Below are positions 16,714-26,024 of a stretch of 64,000 nt of DNA, piece by piece (the first letter of the stretch is position 1; every line of letters begins with the position of its first letter). Made by a program: the position numbers and the translations under genes. The notes under the pieces were generated by a model, which was not told where the DNA came from, ran no database searches, and saw nothing but the letters and a program-made list of their open reading frames with translations. The DNA comes from Litorilituus sediminis (GTDB taxonomy: Bacteria > Pseudomonadota > Gammaproteobacteria > Enterobacterales > Alteromonadaceae), in the NCBI RefSeq assembly GCF_004295665.1, contig NZ_CP034759.1, forward strand, positions 2,294,001 to 2,358,000, read 5' to 3'.

Positions 16714-18885
16714 TTAAATATCGCTTGGCCTGCCAGCATCCATTTTACTGTAATCACATACGCCATTAGCAAAAATCTCCTTTAATTGTGCTAGCTGACT
16801 AGAAATATCAATATCACCATAAACCCCTTGTTTTATTGCCTGCTCAACAGGTATGGTTTGGCATTTAAAGATACTGCCCTGCCACGGCCCTTCCGCCTGA
16901 ATGCGACTATTTGAAAAAATAGCATAATGTTGCGCACAACTGCCTTCGCGTTCATTATTCCACTTGCCGTGCCAAACCCCGCGACCTTTAGCAATCACTT
17001 TGCCTTGCTCATCAAAACAGGCGTCTTGTAATTGCTCAGGCCGAGCCTGACTAGCCGTCAAGGCTGGGTTTTCTTTACGTTTTTGTAGCCATTTATCCAT
17101 TAAAGCGAAAGCTTGTACGCTGGGATCATAATCTCGTTTTGCTACCCAAATCACTTGATTCTCGTAATGACCATTGGCCTCTAATAGTCTAAGCCGAGCG
17201 CTAAATGATGCCGACATATGATGCATATCTAATTTCTCTTCTAAATAATGACGAACATCAATAATGGGTAAATCAAGCTGGCCGATAAACACTTGTCCGC
17301 CCCGATAAGCTGCCTCAATTGCCGCAAGAGAGGCGCTATGTCTTGGCGCATGTGCTAATACTTCATCATATTCGGTAATATTGTCACTGCCCCACAGAGA
17401 TAACCAAAGCGGTAACTTACGACCAAAAGGCATTACGATACTTTCAGGCTGCATTTGATGTTGCTCTTTCCAGCCACCGATATATCGATTGATATGAACA
17501 AATTCTGTTAAGGTTATTTGTTTTTGTTTAAGTGCCCTAAGGCCATATTGCACCCCTTCATTATCCCAAGTACTTTGCACTAAACCATGTTGATCACGTT
17601 TAAATAACCAAGCCATATCTTCCCAATAGTTCCAGTTGGTTTGCTCAACAACATCTTCACTGAAAAAGCTACGTAAAAAGCCTTGCCTCGGGTTATGAAT
17701 AAAAGTCGACAAACCAAAATAACCATTGATGCACTCACTATTTCCTTGAGGGAAACTTGGTACCATACCCGCCATTAATTGTGCTACCGGCTGTAAAAAA
17801 GCTATCCTTTGGGGAAAGTCATGCAAAGTATTCATACCTTCTAATAACTTACGTTGATCCCACTGCTGCCAGCGACTGTTGCCTTTATCTCGAAAGGTAA
17901 AATAGTTGTTTAATAAATCGCAATCTAAGGCATAAATGGTTTGGCTAAGCATATCTGGATAAGAATATTGTGGAATTAAGCCATCGAGAATACCTTGGCT
18001 ATTTTGCGCAATTAGATATTGCGCCAAACCACCACCTGAGCCGCCAATTCCTACAGTGTATAAAGGCTCGCCAAACAAGCTAACAAAGTTAAGTTTTACT
18101 CGTCTGGCAGTATCTTCTGCCAATAGCATGTTATAGGTATAGCTAGTACGATTACCACTTGAGCTGATGACCGCATAACCTGCCTGAATTTGCGCTAAGC
18201 GATTACTAATAATTTTGACGGCTTTTTGTCGACCTTGGCGAAAACCAATACCTGAGCCACCATTAAATTGATAAATTAAGCGCTTATTCCATAGGCTGCT
18301 TTCTACTCTAGTGCCTAATTCTTCTGGCGTTATTGCCATAGCTATGGTGTAAATAAAGCGATTAATACTACCTTGCTCAGCGCGAAACAATTGTAATGGC
18401 TGCTTAGCTTGAGCAAGCTGCGAAATAGAATTAAATTGCTCAGGCTTGAGCTTAACAAGGCGATCGGCTTTATCCAGATAGAAAAAATGCAATTGGCTTT
18501 TTACTAGGCAATCTTTTGAATGACCAATAATTTTACTTTGCTTATTAATATCCTCGTATACTGGCACGCCAAACCCCTGCAAATTATCAACAAGCGGTTG
18601 CCCTAATTTAGAGTCTATGGTCATACAATAAAAAGGATATTGCTTAGGGCCAGAATACAGTGAGTTACTTGGGCCGACTTCGCCAAGCTTAATTGGAAAG
18701 GAAAAGGTTTCTTTTGGCCTAGTCACTTGGCTAATATGTGGTTCAATAGGCAAAGTAAAGTTATTTTCTGCCGAGGCGATACGATTTACCTGTCGGTGCT
18801 TGTATGGGTCATCAGCAGGGTAAATGAGATAAGCAAGGGCGATAAACGCTGTAGCTAATAACAGGGTTAACTTATTAAAACGCAT
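16714..18885 (-). CDS. DUF6351 family protein, probable exported alpha/beta-hydrolase-like enzyme
   Basis: A 723-residue protein with an N-terminal hydrophobic segment (LTLLLATAFIALAYLIYP), likely a signal anchor. It matches what I recall of DUF6351: the segment SLYSGPKQYPFYCMTIDS followed by LGQPLVDN, a GGSGIGFRQG stretch, and GIGGSGGGLAQYLIAQN, whose GGSGG resembles the nucleophile elbow of serine hydrolases such as tannases. A GGTG ribosome site precedes the ATG. Family assignment is from memory and the enzyme activity is inferred; no operon partner is evident. Confidence 0.65.
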   Translation of the reverse strand: MRFNKLTLLLATAFIALAYLIYPADDPYKHRQVNRIASAENNFTLPIEPHISQVTRPKETFSFPIKLGEVGPSNSLYSGPKQYPFYCMTIDSKLGQPLVDNLQGFGVPVYEDINKQSKIIGHSKDCLVKSQLHFFYLDKADRLVKLKPEQFNSISQLAQAKQPLQLFRAEQGSINRFIYTIAMAITPEELGTRVESSLWNKRLIYQFNGGSGIGFRQGRQKAVKIISNRLAQIQAGYAVISSSGNRTSYTYNMLLAEDTARRVKLNFVSLFGEPLYTVGIGGSGGGLAQYLIAQNSQGILDGLIPQYSYPDMLSQTIYALDCDLLNNYFTFRDKGNSRWQQWDQRKLLEGMNTLHDFPQRIAFLQPVAQLMAGMVPSFPQGNSECINGYFGLSTFIHNPRQGFLRSFFSEDVVEQTNWNYWEDMAWLFKRDQHGLVQSTWDNEGVQYGLRALKQKQITLTEFVHINRYIGGWKEQHQMQPESIVMPFGRKLPLWLSLWGSDNITEYDEVLAHAPRHSASLAAIEAAYRGGQVFIGQLDLPIIDVRHYLEEKLDMHHMSASFSARLRLLEANGHYENQVIWVAKRDYDPSVQAFALMDKWLQKRKENPALTASQARPEQLQDACFDEQGKVIAKGRGVWHGKWNNEREGSCAQHYAIFSNSRIQAEGPWQGSIFKCQTIPVEQAIKQGVYGDIDISSQLAQLKEIFANGVCDYSKMDAGRPSDI

Positions 18886-19107
18886 AAGATCACCACCTTT
18901 AGAAGTCTGAGGTTACAATCGAAAAAATTAGCGTTTTGTTGTTATTATTCGTTCTTTCAGTATAGCTAAGCCTGATCATTTTCAAAGATACTCAGCATGA
19001 TTTTTAGCTGAAATTGCCCCTTTGTATGTTAACCAATAGTGTGCCAAACTGAGTGCGTCTCATTGGAAAATAATCCAAATAACAACAGCTAAACACAAGG
19101 AAGCTAT

Positions 19108-19800
19108 ATGAAAAATATATCAAAACTGCATACTGGCATTATTTTACTAACTACGCTGCTTTTTGCTGGTTGTAGCAGCACCTATCAAGGTAATGCGCCA
19201 CAGGAAACAGCTGAAGGTTTAGATTTAAAACACGAAAGTCGCTCAACCTTAGCCTATCAAAAGCCCGGTGTTAACTTTGCTGAATACGACAAGGTACAAA
19301 TTGCACCAAGTACTGTTGCTTTTAAGAAAAACTGGAAACGAGACTACAATCGCGGTGCTGCATCACTCTCCTCAAAGATACGTGATAAAGATATAATCCG
19401 TATTAAGGAATCTGTTGCTGGATTATTAGATGAAGTCTTTTTAGAAGAATTCTCTCGCGACAATAACTATCCGATTGTTAAGCAAGCCAGTGAAGGCACC
19501 TTACTTATCAGACCCGCTATTATTAATCTGGATGTAAATGCGCCTGATATCTCATCTGCAACCCCCAGGAAAACATTAACCAATGATTCAGGCTCCGCAA
19601 CCCTATATTTAGAGCTATACGATGCGGTAAGCGGTGAAATTCTTGCCCGAATTATTGATTCACAAGTTGCTGGTGATCGCGGTTATTACCAATGGTCAAA
19701 TCGCGTAACCAATCGCGCCGATGCCAAACGCATTATTCGCTCATGGGCGCAAACCTTAAGAAGCAAGTTTGATGAAACCCACCAAAGCAACAAAAAATAG
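19108..19800 (+). CDS. DUF3313 family lipoprotein
   Basis: A 230-residue outer-membrane-type lipoprotein: signal peptide with lipobox LLFAGC (Cys22), then a domain beginning LAYQKPGVNFAEYDKVQIAP, which is the pattern of DUF3313, and continuing with RPAIINLDVNAPD and ATLYLELYDAVSGEILARI. The function of the family is unknown. AAGGAAG precedes the ATG. It stands alone with a hairpin behind it. Confidence 0.8.
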   Translation: MKNISKLHTGIILLTTLLFAGCSSTYQGNAPQETAEGLDLKHESRSTLAYQKPGVNFAEYDKVQIAPSTVAFKKNWKRDYNRGAASLSSKIRDKDIIRIKESVAGLLDEVFLEEFSRDNNYPIVKQASEGTLLIRPAIINLDVNAPDISSATPRKTLTNDSGSATLYLELYDAVSGEILARIIDSQVAGDRGYYQWSNRVTNRADAKRIIRSWAQTLRSKFDETHQSNKK

Positions 19801-19817
19801 CATAAAATAATGCTCTG

Positions 19818-19874
19818 CTAGTTTGCTCGTCACTAAATACTTTCTGTATAGCAATGAGCAAACTAGTATTTTCT
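19818..19874 (+). terminator. probable terminator of the DUF3313 lipoprotein gene
   Basis: CTAGTTTGCTC (19818-19828) pairs with GAGCAAACTAG (19856-19866), loop of 27 bases, followed by TATTTTCT. The long loop makes it a weaker candidate. Confidence 0.5.
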
Positions 19875-20433
19875 ACTCACCCTTTAATTTACTAACAAAA
19901 GTCTTACGAAACTTAGCCAGTTTAGGCGAAACCACCGCCTGGCAGTATTGGTTCTCAGGGTTGTTGTTAAAGTACTCTTGGTGATAGTCTTCACCACAAT
20001 AAAATTCACTTACTGGCGTCACCTTAGTCACAATATCCTGCTCAAAGGCACCCGATTGACTTAGCTCAGCAATAATTTCATTAGCAATAACTTGCTGCTC
20101 ATCATTCTCAAAGAAAATTTCTGAACGATATTGAGTGCCAATATCATTACCTTGACGATTAAGCTGAGTCGGATCATGTAAGGTAAAAAAGATCTCTAAA
20201 ATCTCTCGGTAACTAATGATATCGGCATCAAAGGTTAAACGCACCACTTCAGCATGGCCTGTATCGCCAGCGCAAACTTCTTTATATGTTGGTGCAGCAC
20301 TGTCACCACCCATATAACCCGACACTGCCTGCTCTATACCTTGCAAGCTGTTATATGCCGCCTCTATACACCAAAAACAGCCACCAGCTAAAGTTGCCTG
20401 TTGAATATTCGTCTTATTAGATTTTTCTGTCAT
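19873..20433 (-). CDS. msrA: peptide-methionine (S)-S-oxide reductase
   Basis: A 186-residue enzyme that repairs oxidised methionine. The catalytic motif is visible as LAGGCFWCIEAAYNSLQG, followed by the family's GYMGG, DTGHAEVV, FFTLHDPTQLNRQGNDIGTQYRS and the C-terminal FYCGEDYHQEYF segments. It is full length for MsrA. GGTGAGG precedes the start. No msrB is adjacent. Confidence 0.96.
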   Translation of the reverse strand: MTEKSNKTNIQQATLAGGCFWCIEAAYNSLQGIEQAVSGYMGGDSAAPTYKEVCAGDTGHAEVVRLTFDADIISYREILEIFFTLHDPTQLNRQGNDIGTQYRSEIFFENDEQQVIANEIIAELSQSGAFEQDIVTKVTPVSEFYCGEDYHQEYFNNNPENQYCQAVVSPKLAKFRKTFVSKLKGE

Positions 20434-20599
20434 AGCCTCACCAAATCACGTGAATTTATCTCGAGTAACAATACACCATAGACGTTTAGACGTCTATTTG
20501 TTTTTTGCTGATCTTTATCAACTTGATGTGCCTTGCTTAACTTTTTTGCTCATTAATCAGGTAAGATGCTAATTAATTTCATTTAGCCATAAAAGACTT

Positions 20600-21838
20600 A
20601 TGCCAAAATTCATCAAAAGAGCAAGCCAAATACAAGCCATTATTGCCTTGCGTAGCATAGCAATTACCATTCAGCTATTGCTGATCTTTTTTGTTAATTT
20701 AGTACTGCATTACCAGTTACCTTGGACTCCGCTATTTAGCGTCATAGGTCTCGAAGTATTGTTTACCTTAGGTAGCAGCTTCTATTATAGAAAACACCAC
20801 CCGAGTGATGATAAGAACAGCCAAACCGCCATTTTAATTCAAATTTGTGCTGATATTATTTTCTTATCACTACTACTATTTTTCAGCGGCGGAGCAACCA
20901 ACGCCTTTGTATCTTTGTTACTTATCCCAATTGCCATAGCGGCAGTTACCTTAACGCCAATATTATTAGCCATAGTAGCCTCATTGGCTATTTTCTCTTA
21001 TAGCGCCTTACTTTGGTTTCTGCCAATGAGTGTTATGCATGGCAATATGGAAGGTCACTTTATTGGTATGGGCATTAACTTTCTTTTCTCAACACTGGTT
21101 GTTGCTTTAGTGGTAGGCAAAATGGCGCGTAGCATTAACCAGCAAGAACTGGCCATTGCTGCTTATCGAGAAAATTTGCTCAAACAAGAACAGGTTACCG
21201 CACTTGGTGTTGCCTCAGCTCAGGTTACTCACCAATTAGCAACCCCTATCGCCACCGTGCAATTGCTTGCCGATGAGCTGGCTGAAGATTTCCCTAATAA
21301 TCCCGTCATAGATGATATGCAAGAACAACTTACGCGCTGTCGTGAGAGTTTGGCAGACTTTAGAGCCATGGTATTTTCCATTAAAGAGCAAACAATAAAG
21401 CCTATTAGCTGCCAACAATTACTCGATGATATAAAAGACAATATCTCTGTTAACTACCCTGATATTGAACTTGAACTTATTGCTAGACACCAAGATAATA
21501 ACAGCATCAATGCTGATGCCGCTTTATTGCCCGCGATTCTAAATCTTATTAACAATGCCATTAGAGCGAGTAAAGCCAATAACAGCCTGCGTTTAAGTAT
21601 TGAGAGCCAGATCATCGGTGAAAATTGGCAATTAAGTATCAGAGATTACGGTTTAGGTTTTACTCTGAAAAAATTAGCAGAGCTCGGGGTAAAACCCGTT
21701 GCCAGTGAACAAGGATTAGGCATGGCGGTTTTTCTAAGTCATGCGAGTTTAGAAAGGCTAGGTGGTAAGTTAGCATTAACAAACCATCAAGATGGTGGCG
21801 CTTTAGTTACCTTAAGTTTACCCGCTAGCCAAGCTTAG
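20600..21838 (+). CDS. regB: RegB/PrrB-type redox-sensing histidine kinase
   Basis: A 412-residue membrane histidine kinase with about six transmembrane helices (residues 15-180). The H-box reads ALGVASAQVTHQLATPIATVQLLADEL, close to the RegB/PrrB/ActS type. A candidate redox cysteine follows in QLTRCRESLADF. The N-box (LNLINNAIRAS) and G-boxes (DYGLGF, GLGMAVFLSHASLERLGG) complete the kinase domain. The quinone-site heptapeptide usually read as GGxxNPF appears here as GGATNAF, with Pro replaced by Ala. It is 38 bases ahead of its response regulator. The assignment to the Reg/Prr family is good; the signal sensed is inferred. Confidence 0.85.
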   Translation: MPKFIKRASQIQAIIALRSIAITIQLLLIFFVNLVLHYQLPWTPLFSVIGLEVLFTLGSSFYYRKHHPSDDKNSQTAILIQICADIIFLSLLLFFSGGATNAFVSLLLIPIAIAAVTLTPILLAIVASLAIFSYSALLWFLPMSVMHGNMEGHFIGMGINFLFSTLVVALVVGKMARSINQQELAIAAYRENLLKQEQVTALGVASAQVTHQLATPIATVQLLADELAEDFPNNPVIDDMQEQLTRCRESLADFRAMVFSIKEQTIKPISCQQLLDDIKDNISVNYPDIELELIARHQDNNSINADAALLPAILNLINNAIRASKANNSLRLSIESQIIGENWQLSIRDYGLGFTLKKLAELGVKPVASEQGLGMAVFLSHASLERLGGKLALTNHQDGGALVTLSLPASQA

Positions 21839-21876
21839 TGGCCCAAAAGAACAAACAATAAAACACGGAGTTAGAC

Positions 21877-22407
21877 ATGAAATTACTCATAGTTGAAGAT
21901 GACATTGTCTTTGCCAACACACTAAAAAGACGATTGGAAAAGCACGGCTATGAATGTACCCATGTTGATAACAACAATGACGCCCTGTTAGCGTGTCATC
22001 GTATTTTGCCTGACTATATCTTACTTGATATGAAGCTTGCAGAAGAAACCACATTAAATATCATCACGCCTCTGCGCAAACTAAGACCACAAAGTCGTAT
22101 TATATTACTGACAGGCTTTGCTAGTATTGCTACCGCAGTTGATGCCATAAAGCTAGGGGCAGATGATTACCTTGCTAAACCTATAGACAGTCAAACCCTA
22201 CTAGCCACCTTGAGCAATACCAAGGCAGCCACGATAGATATCAAAGACGAGCCTGAACAAACACTGTCAGCAGAGCAAGTAGAATGGCAGCATATTCAGC
22301 AAGTATTAAAGGCTAATCAAGGGAATATCTCTGCCACCGCCAGACAGCTTTCCATGCATAGGCGCACTTTACAGCGTAAGCTACAAAAGCGCCCACAAAC
22401 CAGCTAA
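21877..22407 (+). CDS. regA: RegA/PrrA-type response regulator
   Basis: A 176-residue response regulator: receiver domain with the acidic pocket (VEDD) and phosphoacceptor Asp in DYILLDMKLAEE (about 51), conserved LTGFASIATAV and the lysine in YLAKPID, then a short Fis-type helix-turn-helix ending SMHRRTLQRKLQKRP, the near-invariant signature of RegA/PrrA/ActR. Its partner kinase lies immediately upstream. In other bacteria this pair controls redox-dependent respiratory and energy genes; targets here are not visible from this sequence. Confidence 0.9.
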   Translation: MKLLIVEDDIVFANTLKRRLEKHGYECTHVDNNNDALLACHRILPDYILLDMKLAEETTLNIITPLRKLRPQSRIILLTGFASIATAVDAIKLGADDYLAKPIDSQTLLATLSNTKAATIDIKDEPEQTLSAEQVEWQHIQQVLKANQGNISATARQLSMHRRTLQRKLQKRPQTS

Positions 22408-22414
22408 GCAGAAG

Positions 22415-23527
22415 CTAAAAGTTATAAGCGACATGCTGATGGAAGCGAATTAAAAGCTCATTTTTACTAGGCGATATACCTAACTCTTTTGCCATTAATT
22501 GCATTGCTTGCTCAATTTGATTTAGAAAACGCCCGTAACCATATTCTGTACTATTTTCTTTCGTGGCAACAAAAATAAGCTGGATAGTATCCGTTAATTC
22601 ATTAGCGTCCCACTTACTGACAATGCCACATGGTGTTTGCTCAGGGTTGTAACCAAGCATTTGCAACTCGCCTACCCTAGAGACAATTTCATGAATGCTA
22701 TAGCGCACTATAGGCACAAGACCATTAGCAATAAGTGCAGCATTATTTAAATTATACTGTTTAGCTGCAAGGGTAAACACATTGGTTAAGTGCGTATACA
22801 AAGGGTTGTAAGGGTCTTGAGAGCTATTGTCTAGCTCTACCAAGTTCAAAATATCATTATTGATGTTTAAATTAATCACCGCATAATTCATCGCGCTATG
22901 ATTAATAGGCAACTCAACATGTTGACTGGCATAGCGCTTATCAATTTGTCTCAGTTTATGTACTTGCGTTGATGCACACCCCTTTTCCTTGGCAAATAAA
23001 TCATAGGTCAAATGCTGATGATCCCTTACTCTGACATCATCCATTTTTAAGGACATTTCCTGACAAAACTGCCCTAAAACATTAACAACTTTGCCATGAA
23101 AGCCTGCGGCATTTTGGCGAATATCATCACCTGTAGCTAAAAACAATAAGCAAATCTTCTTAGCTCTTTTACTGCCATCAAAGAAAGACTTCTTCAAATG
23201 ATGCTGTTCAGGATTGTAATAAAATAAAATTTGTTGGTTGGTTTGCCACTGATGCATTTCCTGGCTAAAACGCACCCGGGCCAATTTATCATTAGCAATA
23301 AACTGACAGTTACTTAATTCAAACTTTGTCGTTAAAGAAAAAAATGCTGTAGATAAATAATGGTAGACGTCATAATACGGCTGCGGCTTTACAGTGGAAT
23401 ACTTACCAGATAAGGCGTCAAGTAACTCATCGGTTAATGCGAATTCCGCTAATATATATTGGTTATCCCTAACATTGCTAGGCAAATATGCCTTATGTGC
23501 CGCACTACGCTTTCTAATAATTGACAT
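22415..23527 (-). CDS. DUF3083-like protein made of two repeated domains
   Basis: A 370-residue, apparently soluble protein without signal peptide. I recognise it, from memory, as the DUF3083 family of Shewanella and relatives. It is visibly an internal duplication: YNPEQ occurs in both halves (residues about 104 and 291), as do (L/V)xLIFVAT-type strands (LLFLATGDD / LIFVATKEN), IAND / IANG followed by R(F/Y)S, and the closing motifs HQHLTYDLF (about 190) and HQHVAYNF (the C-terminus). The function is unknown. It converges on regA with 7 bases between stops and is not in an operon with it. Confidence 0.65.
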   Translation of the reverse strand: MSIIRKRSAAHKAYLPSNVRDNQYILAEFALTDELLDALSGKYSTVKPQPYYDVYHYLSTAFFSLTTKFELSNCQFIANDKLARVRFSQEMHQWQTNQQILFYYNPEQHHLKKSFFDGSKRAKKICLLFLATGDDIRQNAAGFHGKVVNVLGQFCQEMSLKMDDVRVRDHQHLTYDLFAKEKGCASTQVHKLRQIDKRYASQHVELPINHSAMNYAVINLNINNDILNLVELDNSSQDPYNPLYTHLTNVFTLAAKQYNLNNAALIANGLVPIVRYSIHEIVSRVGELQMLGYNPEQTPCGIVSKWDANELTDTIQLIFVATKENSTEYGYGRFLNQIEQAMQLMAKELGISPSKNELLIRFHQHVAYNF

Positions 23528-23647
23528 AAAAATTCCATTTGAGAATTAAAACAGGTAATTTAATTGCTGACATTCTAGATAAGAAAAATGACGTTTTTGT
23601 GACCTACAGATGTCAGTAAAGTGACAAAGAAATAATGGAGAACCTTC

Positions 23648-23872
23648 TTGTTAGCCGATCAAAAAAAACTCGTAGAAGCAATTAATCAAACTATGCCTTT
23701 TGGCAAATACCAAGGAAGGAAATTACTGCAATTACCCGAGCCCTATTTAGTTTGGTTCCATAGTAATGGCTACCCTCAAGGTAAACTCGGTGAACAACTC
23801 GCCTTGATGTATGAAATAAAACTTAATGGTTTAGAGGCTATGCTAAAACCGCTGTTACACAGTGACAGCTAA
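23648..23872 (+). CDS. DUF3820 family small protein
   Basis: A 74-residue protein carrying the DUF3820 motif MPFGKYQGRKLLQLPEPYLVWF and LGEQLALMYEIK. The family is widespread in gammaproteobacteria and of unknown function (some annotated as quorum-sensing regulated). It starts at TTG, supported by GGAG seven bases ahead; there is no in-frame ATG near the family start. It is divergent from the DUF3083-like gene. Confidence 0.8.
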   Translation: MLADQKKLVEAINQTMPFGKYQGRKLLQLPEPYLVWFHSNGYPQGKLGEQLALMYEIKLNGLEAMLKPLLHSDS

Positions 23873-24278
23873 AAACATTAATTAACTTTCATCAAAACGT
23901 CATCAAATTGTAACCTTTAAACCAATTTTCTATATAAAAAATAGCCAATATAAAAAATTCATCTATGCATAGCTGCTAACAAGTTGTTTTCTCAGCGGCT
24001 ATTTTTTCAGCAAAAATTTGACCTACTATTTTATGGAATTTGAGCTGCAGTGAAGCAAAATTTTTGCTTGCAAGCACAGTTCAAATCCTCTTAAATAAAT
24101 CCGTCAATTTGCGTTGTTTAATTATGGAAAATATGACTCCCACCAGCACGCTAAGTGCTAACTCACAAGCAACAAAAATTGACCACAACGTAGTATTTAT
24201 ATTTAAAATCTGCTTTTCATTTAAAAGCTAAATAATTATTTATCAAACAGTTACGAGGTGTTCTATGAGGTACAAACT
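23873..24278. other. AT-rich gap upstream of rmf
   Basis: About 400 bases without a supportable gene. It holds palindromes around 24053-24075 (AAGCAAAA-T-TTTTGCTT, then GCTTGCAAGC) and an AGCAAAAATTT at 24009-24019. These could be regulatory sequence for rmf, which in E. coli is controlled by ppGpp and CRP, but no known binding site was identified. A 63-residue frame inside it looks non-coding. Confidence 0.4.
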
Positions 24279-24452
24279 ATGAAGAGACAAAAAAGGGACA
24301 AATTAGGAAGAGCGCATTCAAATGGTTATCAGGCAGGTCTTTGTGGCAAAGCTAAAGAGCATTGTCCATACCAAAATATCGAAGCTAAATCACAATGGTT
24401 AGGCGGTTGGCGAGAAGCGGTTGCTGATCGCAATATGGGGCTTTTTAGATAA
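24279..24452 (+). CDS. rmf: ribosome modulation factor
   Basis: A 57-residue basic protein, nearly the same as E. coli RMF (MKRQKRDKLGRAHSNGYQAG, CPYQ, SQWLGGWREAVADR). RMF binds 70S ribosomes in stationary phase and promotes 100S dimer formation (hibernation). The ATG at 24279 has GAGG eight bases ahead; an earlier in-frame codon at 24258 is not needed. The C-terminus NMGLFR is slightly longer than in E. coli. Confidence 0.95.
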   Translation: MKRQKRDKLGRAHSNGYQAGLCGKAKEHCPYQNIEAKSQWLGGWREAVADRNMGLFR

Positions 24453-24470
24453 TTTTTTATCTAGCCACTT

Positions 24471-24515
24471 GGTGAAATACAAGCATGACCTTCTCCAGCA
24501 TCCTTGTATTTCGCC
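24471..24515 (+). terminator. hairpin behind rmf
   Basis: GGTGAAATACAAG (24471-24483) pairs with CTTGTATTTCGCC (24503-24515), loop 19 bases. It lies between rmf and the convergent hemN. There is no strong T-run, so it may be a transcript-stabilising stem or a weak terminator for either strand. Confidence 0.45.
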
Positions 24516-24539
24516 ATTCAATTAAACAAACTATTCTTG

Positions 24540-25910
24540 CTATATCACGCGAGAAAAACGCTGCTGGTTAACATGCTTTTTCATATAAGCATCAAAGCTC
24601 ATACAAATAATACGAATTAACAAACGCGCCTTTTGATCTACACGAATACAGTCAGCGTTATTTTCTACTAAACCATCATCAATAAACGTATTTAGTAAGG
24701 GGAGATCATCAGCAAAATAGTCATCAAAATTAATATTATATTTTTCACTAATTTGGTTTTTATCTAAGTATAAATTACACATTAATTCGCGAATGACTTC
24801 TCCACGAATAACATCATCTTCAGATAAGCTTACCCCAACTACCTGAGCATGCTGTTGCTCAGTAATTGCCTGATAATATTCCTTTAAATCTTTGATATTT
24901 TGGCTAAAGCTATTACCAATAGCACTAATAGATGAAACACCTAGCCCTAATAAGTCACAACCACCACGAGTCGTGTAACCTTGGAAGTTTCTATGTAACG
25001 AACCATCATTTTGCGCAATGGAAAGTTCATCATTTGGTTTAGCAAAATGATCCATACCAATGAAGTCATAACCATAATCACACAAAGTTTCGATTGCTAA
25101 TTTCATTAAGGCAAACTTTTCTTGGGTATTAGGTAACCACTCATCACGTAACTTACGTTGTGCAGCAAAACGACTTGGTAAATGCGCGTAGCTAAATAAT
25201 GAAATGCGATCAACATCCCACTCATGCGCTTTATCTAATGTTTTCTTAAAGTTTTCTAATGTTTGATGAGGTAAACCATAAATCAAATCAATATTAATTG
25301 ATTGAAAACCAACTTGTTTGGCATGATGAATAAAGTTACCAATAAACTCAGTTGATTGAACACGGTTAATTGCTTGCTGTACTTTTAAATCTAAATCTTG
25401 CACTCCTAAGCTTAAGCGATTAAAGCCTAACGAGAATAAGTGCTCAGCAAGATCCATTTCAATTTCACGTGGGTCAATTTCTATACTCATTTCCAAATCA
25501 TCAGAAAAATTAAATTTCTCTTTTAACAAAGAAACTAAGGTAGTGATTTGCTCATGAGTAAGAAAGCTTGGCGTGCCGCCACCCCAATGCAATTGCTTAA
25601 CGCTATATTCTGTAAATAGTGGTGCTTGCAGGGCAATCTCTTTTGCCAAGTACTCTAAATAAGTATCTGCTTTTTCTCTATGACGGGTAATAACTTTATT
25701 ACAGCCACAGTAGTAACATAGCGTATGGCAAAATGGGATATGAACATACAAAGATAAATCTCTGTTCTCAGAATTTTGCACCGCTTGAATAAAATCTTCA
25801 TGTTTAAAATTATCATGAAATTCCAACGCTGTAGGGTAAGACGTATATCTTGGCCCACTGGTATTGTATTTACTCAGTAATGTATTATCGAAAAATTGAC
25901 TTACTTGCAT
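24540..25910 (-). CDS. hemN: oxygen-independent coproporphyrinogen III dehydrogenase
   Basis: A 456-residue radical-SAM enzyme of anaerobic haem synthesis. The Fe-S/SAM site is seen as CHTLCYYCGCNK (about residues 60-71), preceded by YTSYPTA and followed by HWGGGTPSFL, SIEIDPRE and GLPHQTLENF. Length and motifs are those of true HemN rather than HemW. A near-FNR box upstream suggests induction under low oxygen. Its promoter region lies between it and the DksA-like gene. Confidence 0.96.
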   Translation of the reverse strand: MQVSQFFDNTLLSKYNTSGPRYTSYPTALEFHDNFKHEDFIQAVQNSENRDLSLYVHIPFCHTLCYYCGCNKVITRHREKADTYLEYLAKEIALQAPLFTEYSVKQLHWGGGTPSFLTHEQITTLVSLLKEKFNFSDDLEMSIEIDPREIEMDLAEHLFSLGFNRLSLGVQDLDLKVQQAINRVQSTEFIGNFIHHAKQVGFQSINIDLIYGLPHQTLENFKKTLDKAHEWDVDRISLFSYAHLPSRFAAQRKLRDEWLPNTQEKFALMKLAIETLCDYGYDFIGMDHFAKPNDELSIAQNDGSLHRNFQGYTTRGGCDLLGLGVSSISAIGNSFSQNIKDLKEYYQAITEQQHAQVVGVSLSEDDVIRGEVIRELMCNLYLDKNQISEKYNINFDDYFADDLPLLNTFIDDGLVENNADCIRVDQKARLLIRIICMSFDAYMKKHVNQQRFSRVI

Positions 25911-25969
25911 GCTATCTACCGTTGATTTAATTTACGATAGAGAGTATACACCATTGCTCAGATGTGGTC

Positions 25970-25983
25970 TTGATCAAGCTCAA
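25970..25983 (-). promoter_or_regulatory. FNR-type box upstream of hemN
   Basis: TTGATCAAGCTCAA matches the FNR/EtrA consensus TTGAT-N4-ATCAA with a single mismatch. It sits 60 bases before the hemN start, a usual place for FNR activation. Confidence 0.6.
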
Positions 25984-26024
25984 CATAGCCACAAAAAATA
26001 AAGGGCTATATTAATCGAGATCAA

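Noticed and set aside
24040..24231. 63-residue open frame upstream of rmf
   Set aside because: No recognisable domain or ribosome site, lies in AT-rich non-coding DNA; most likely chance.
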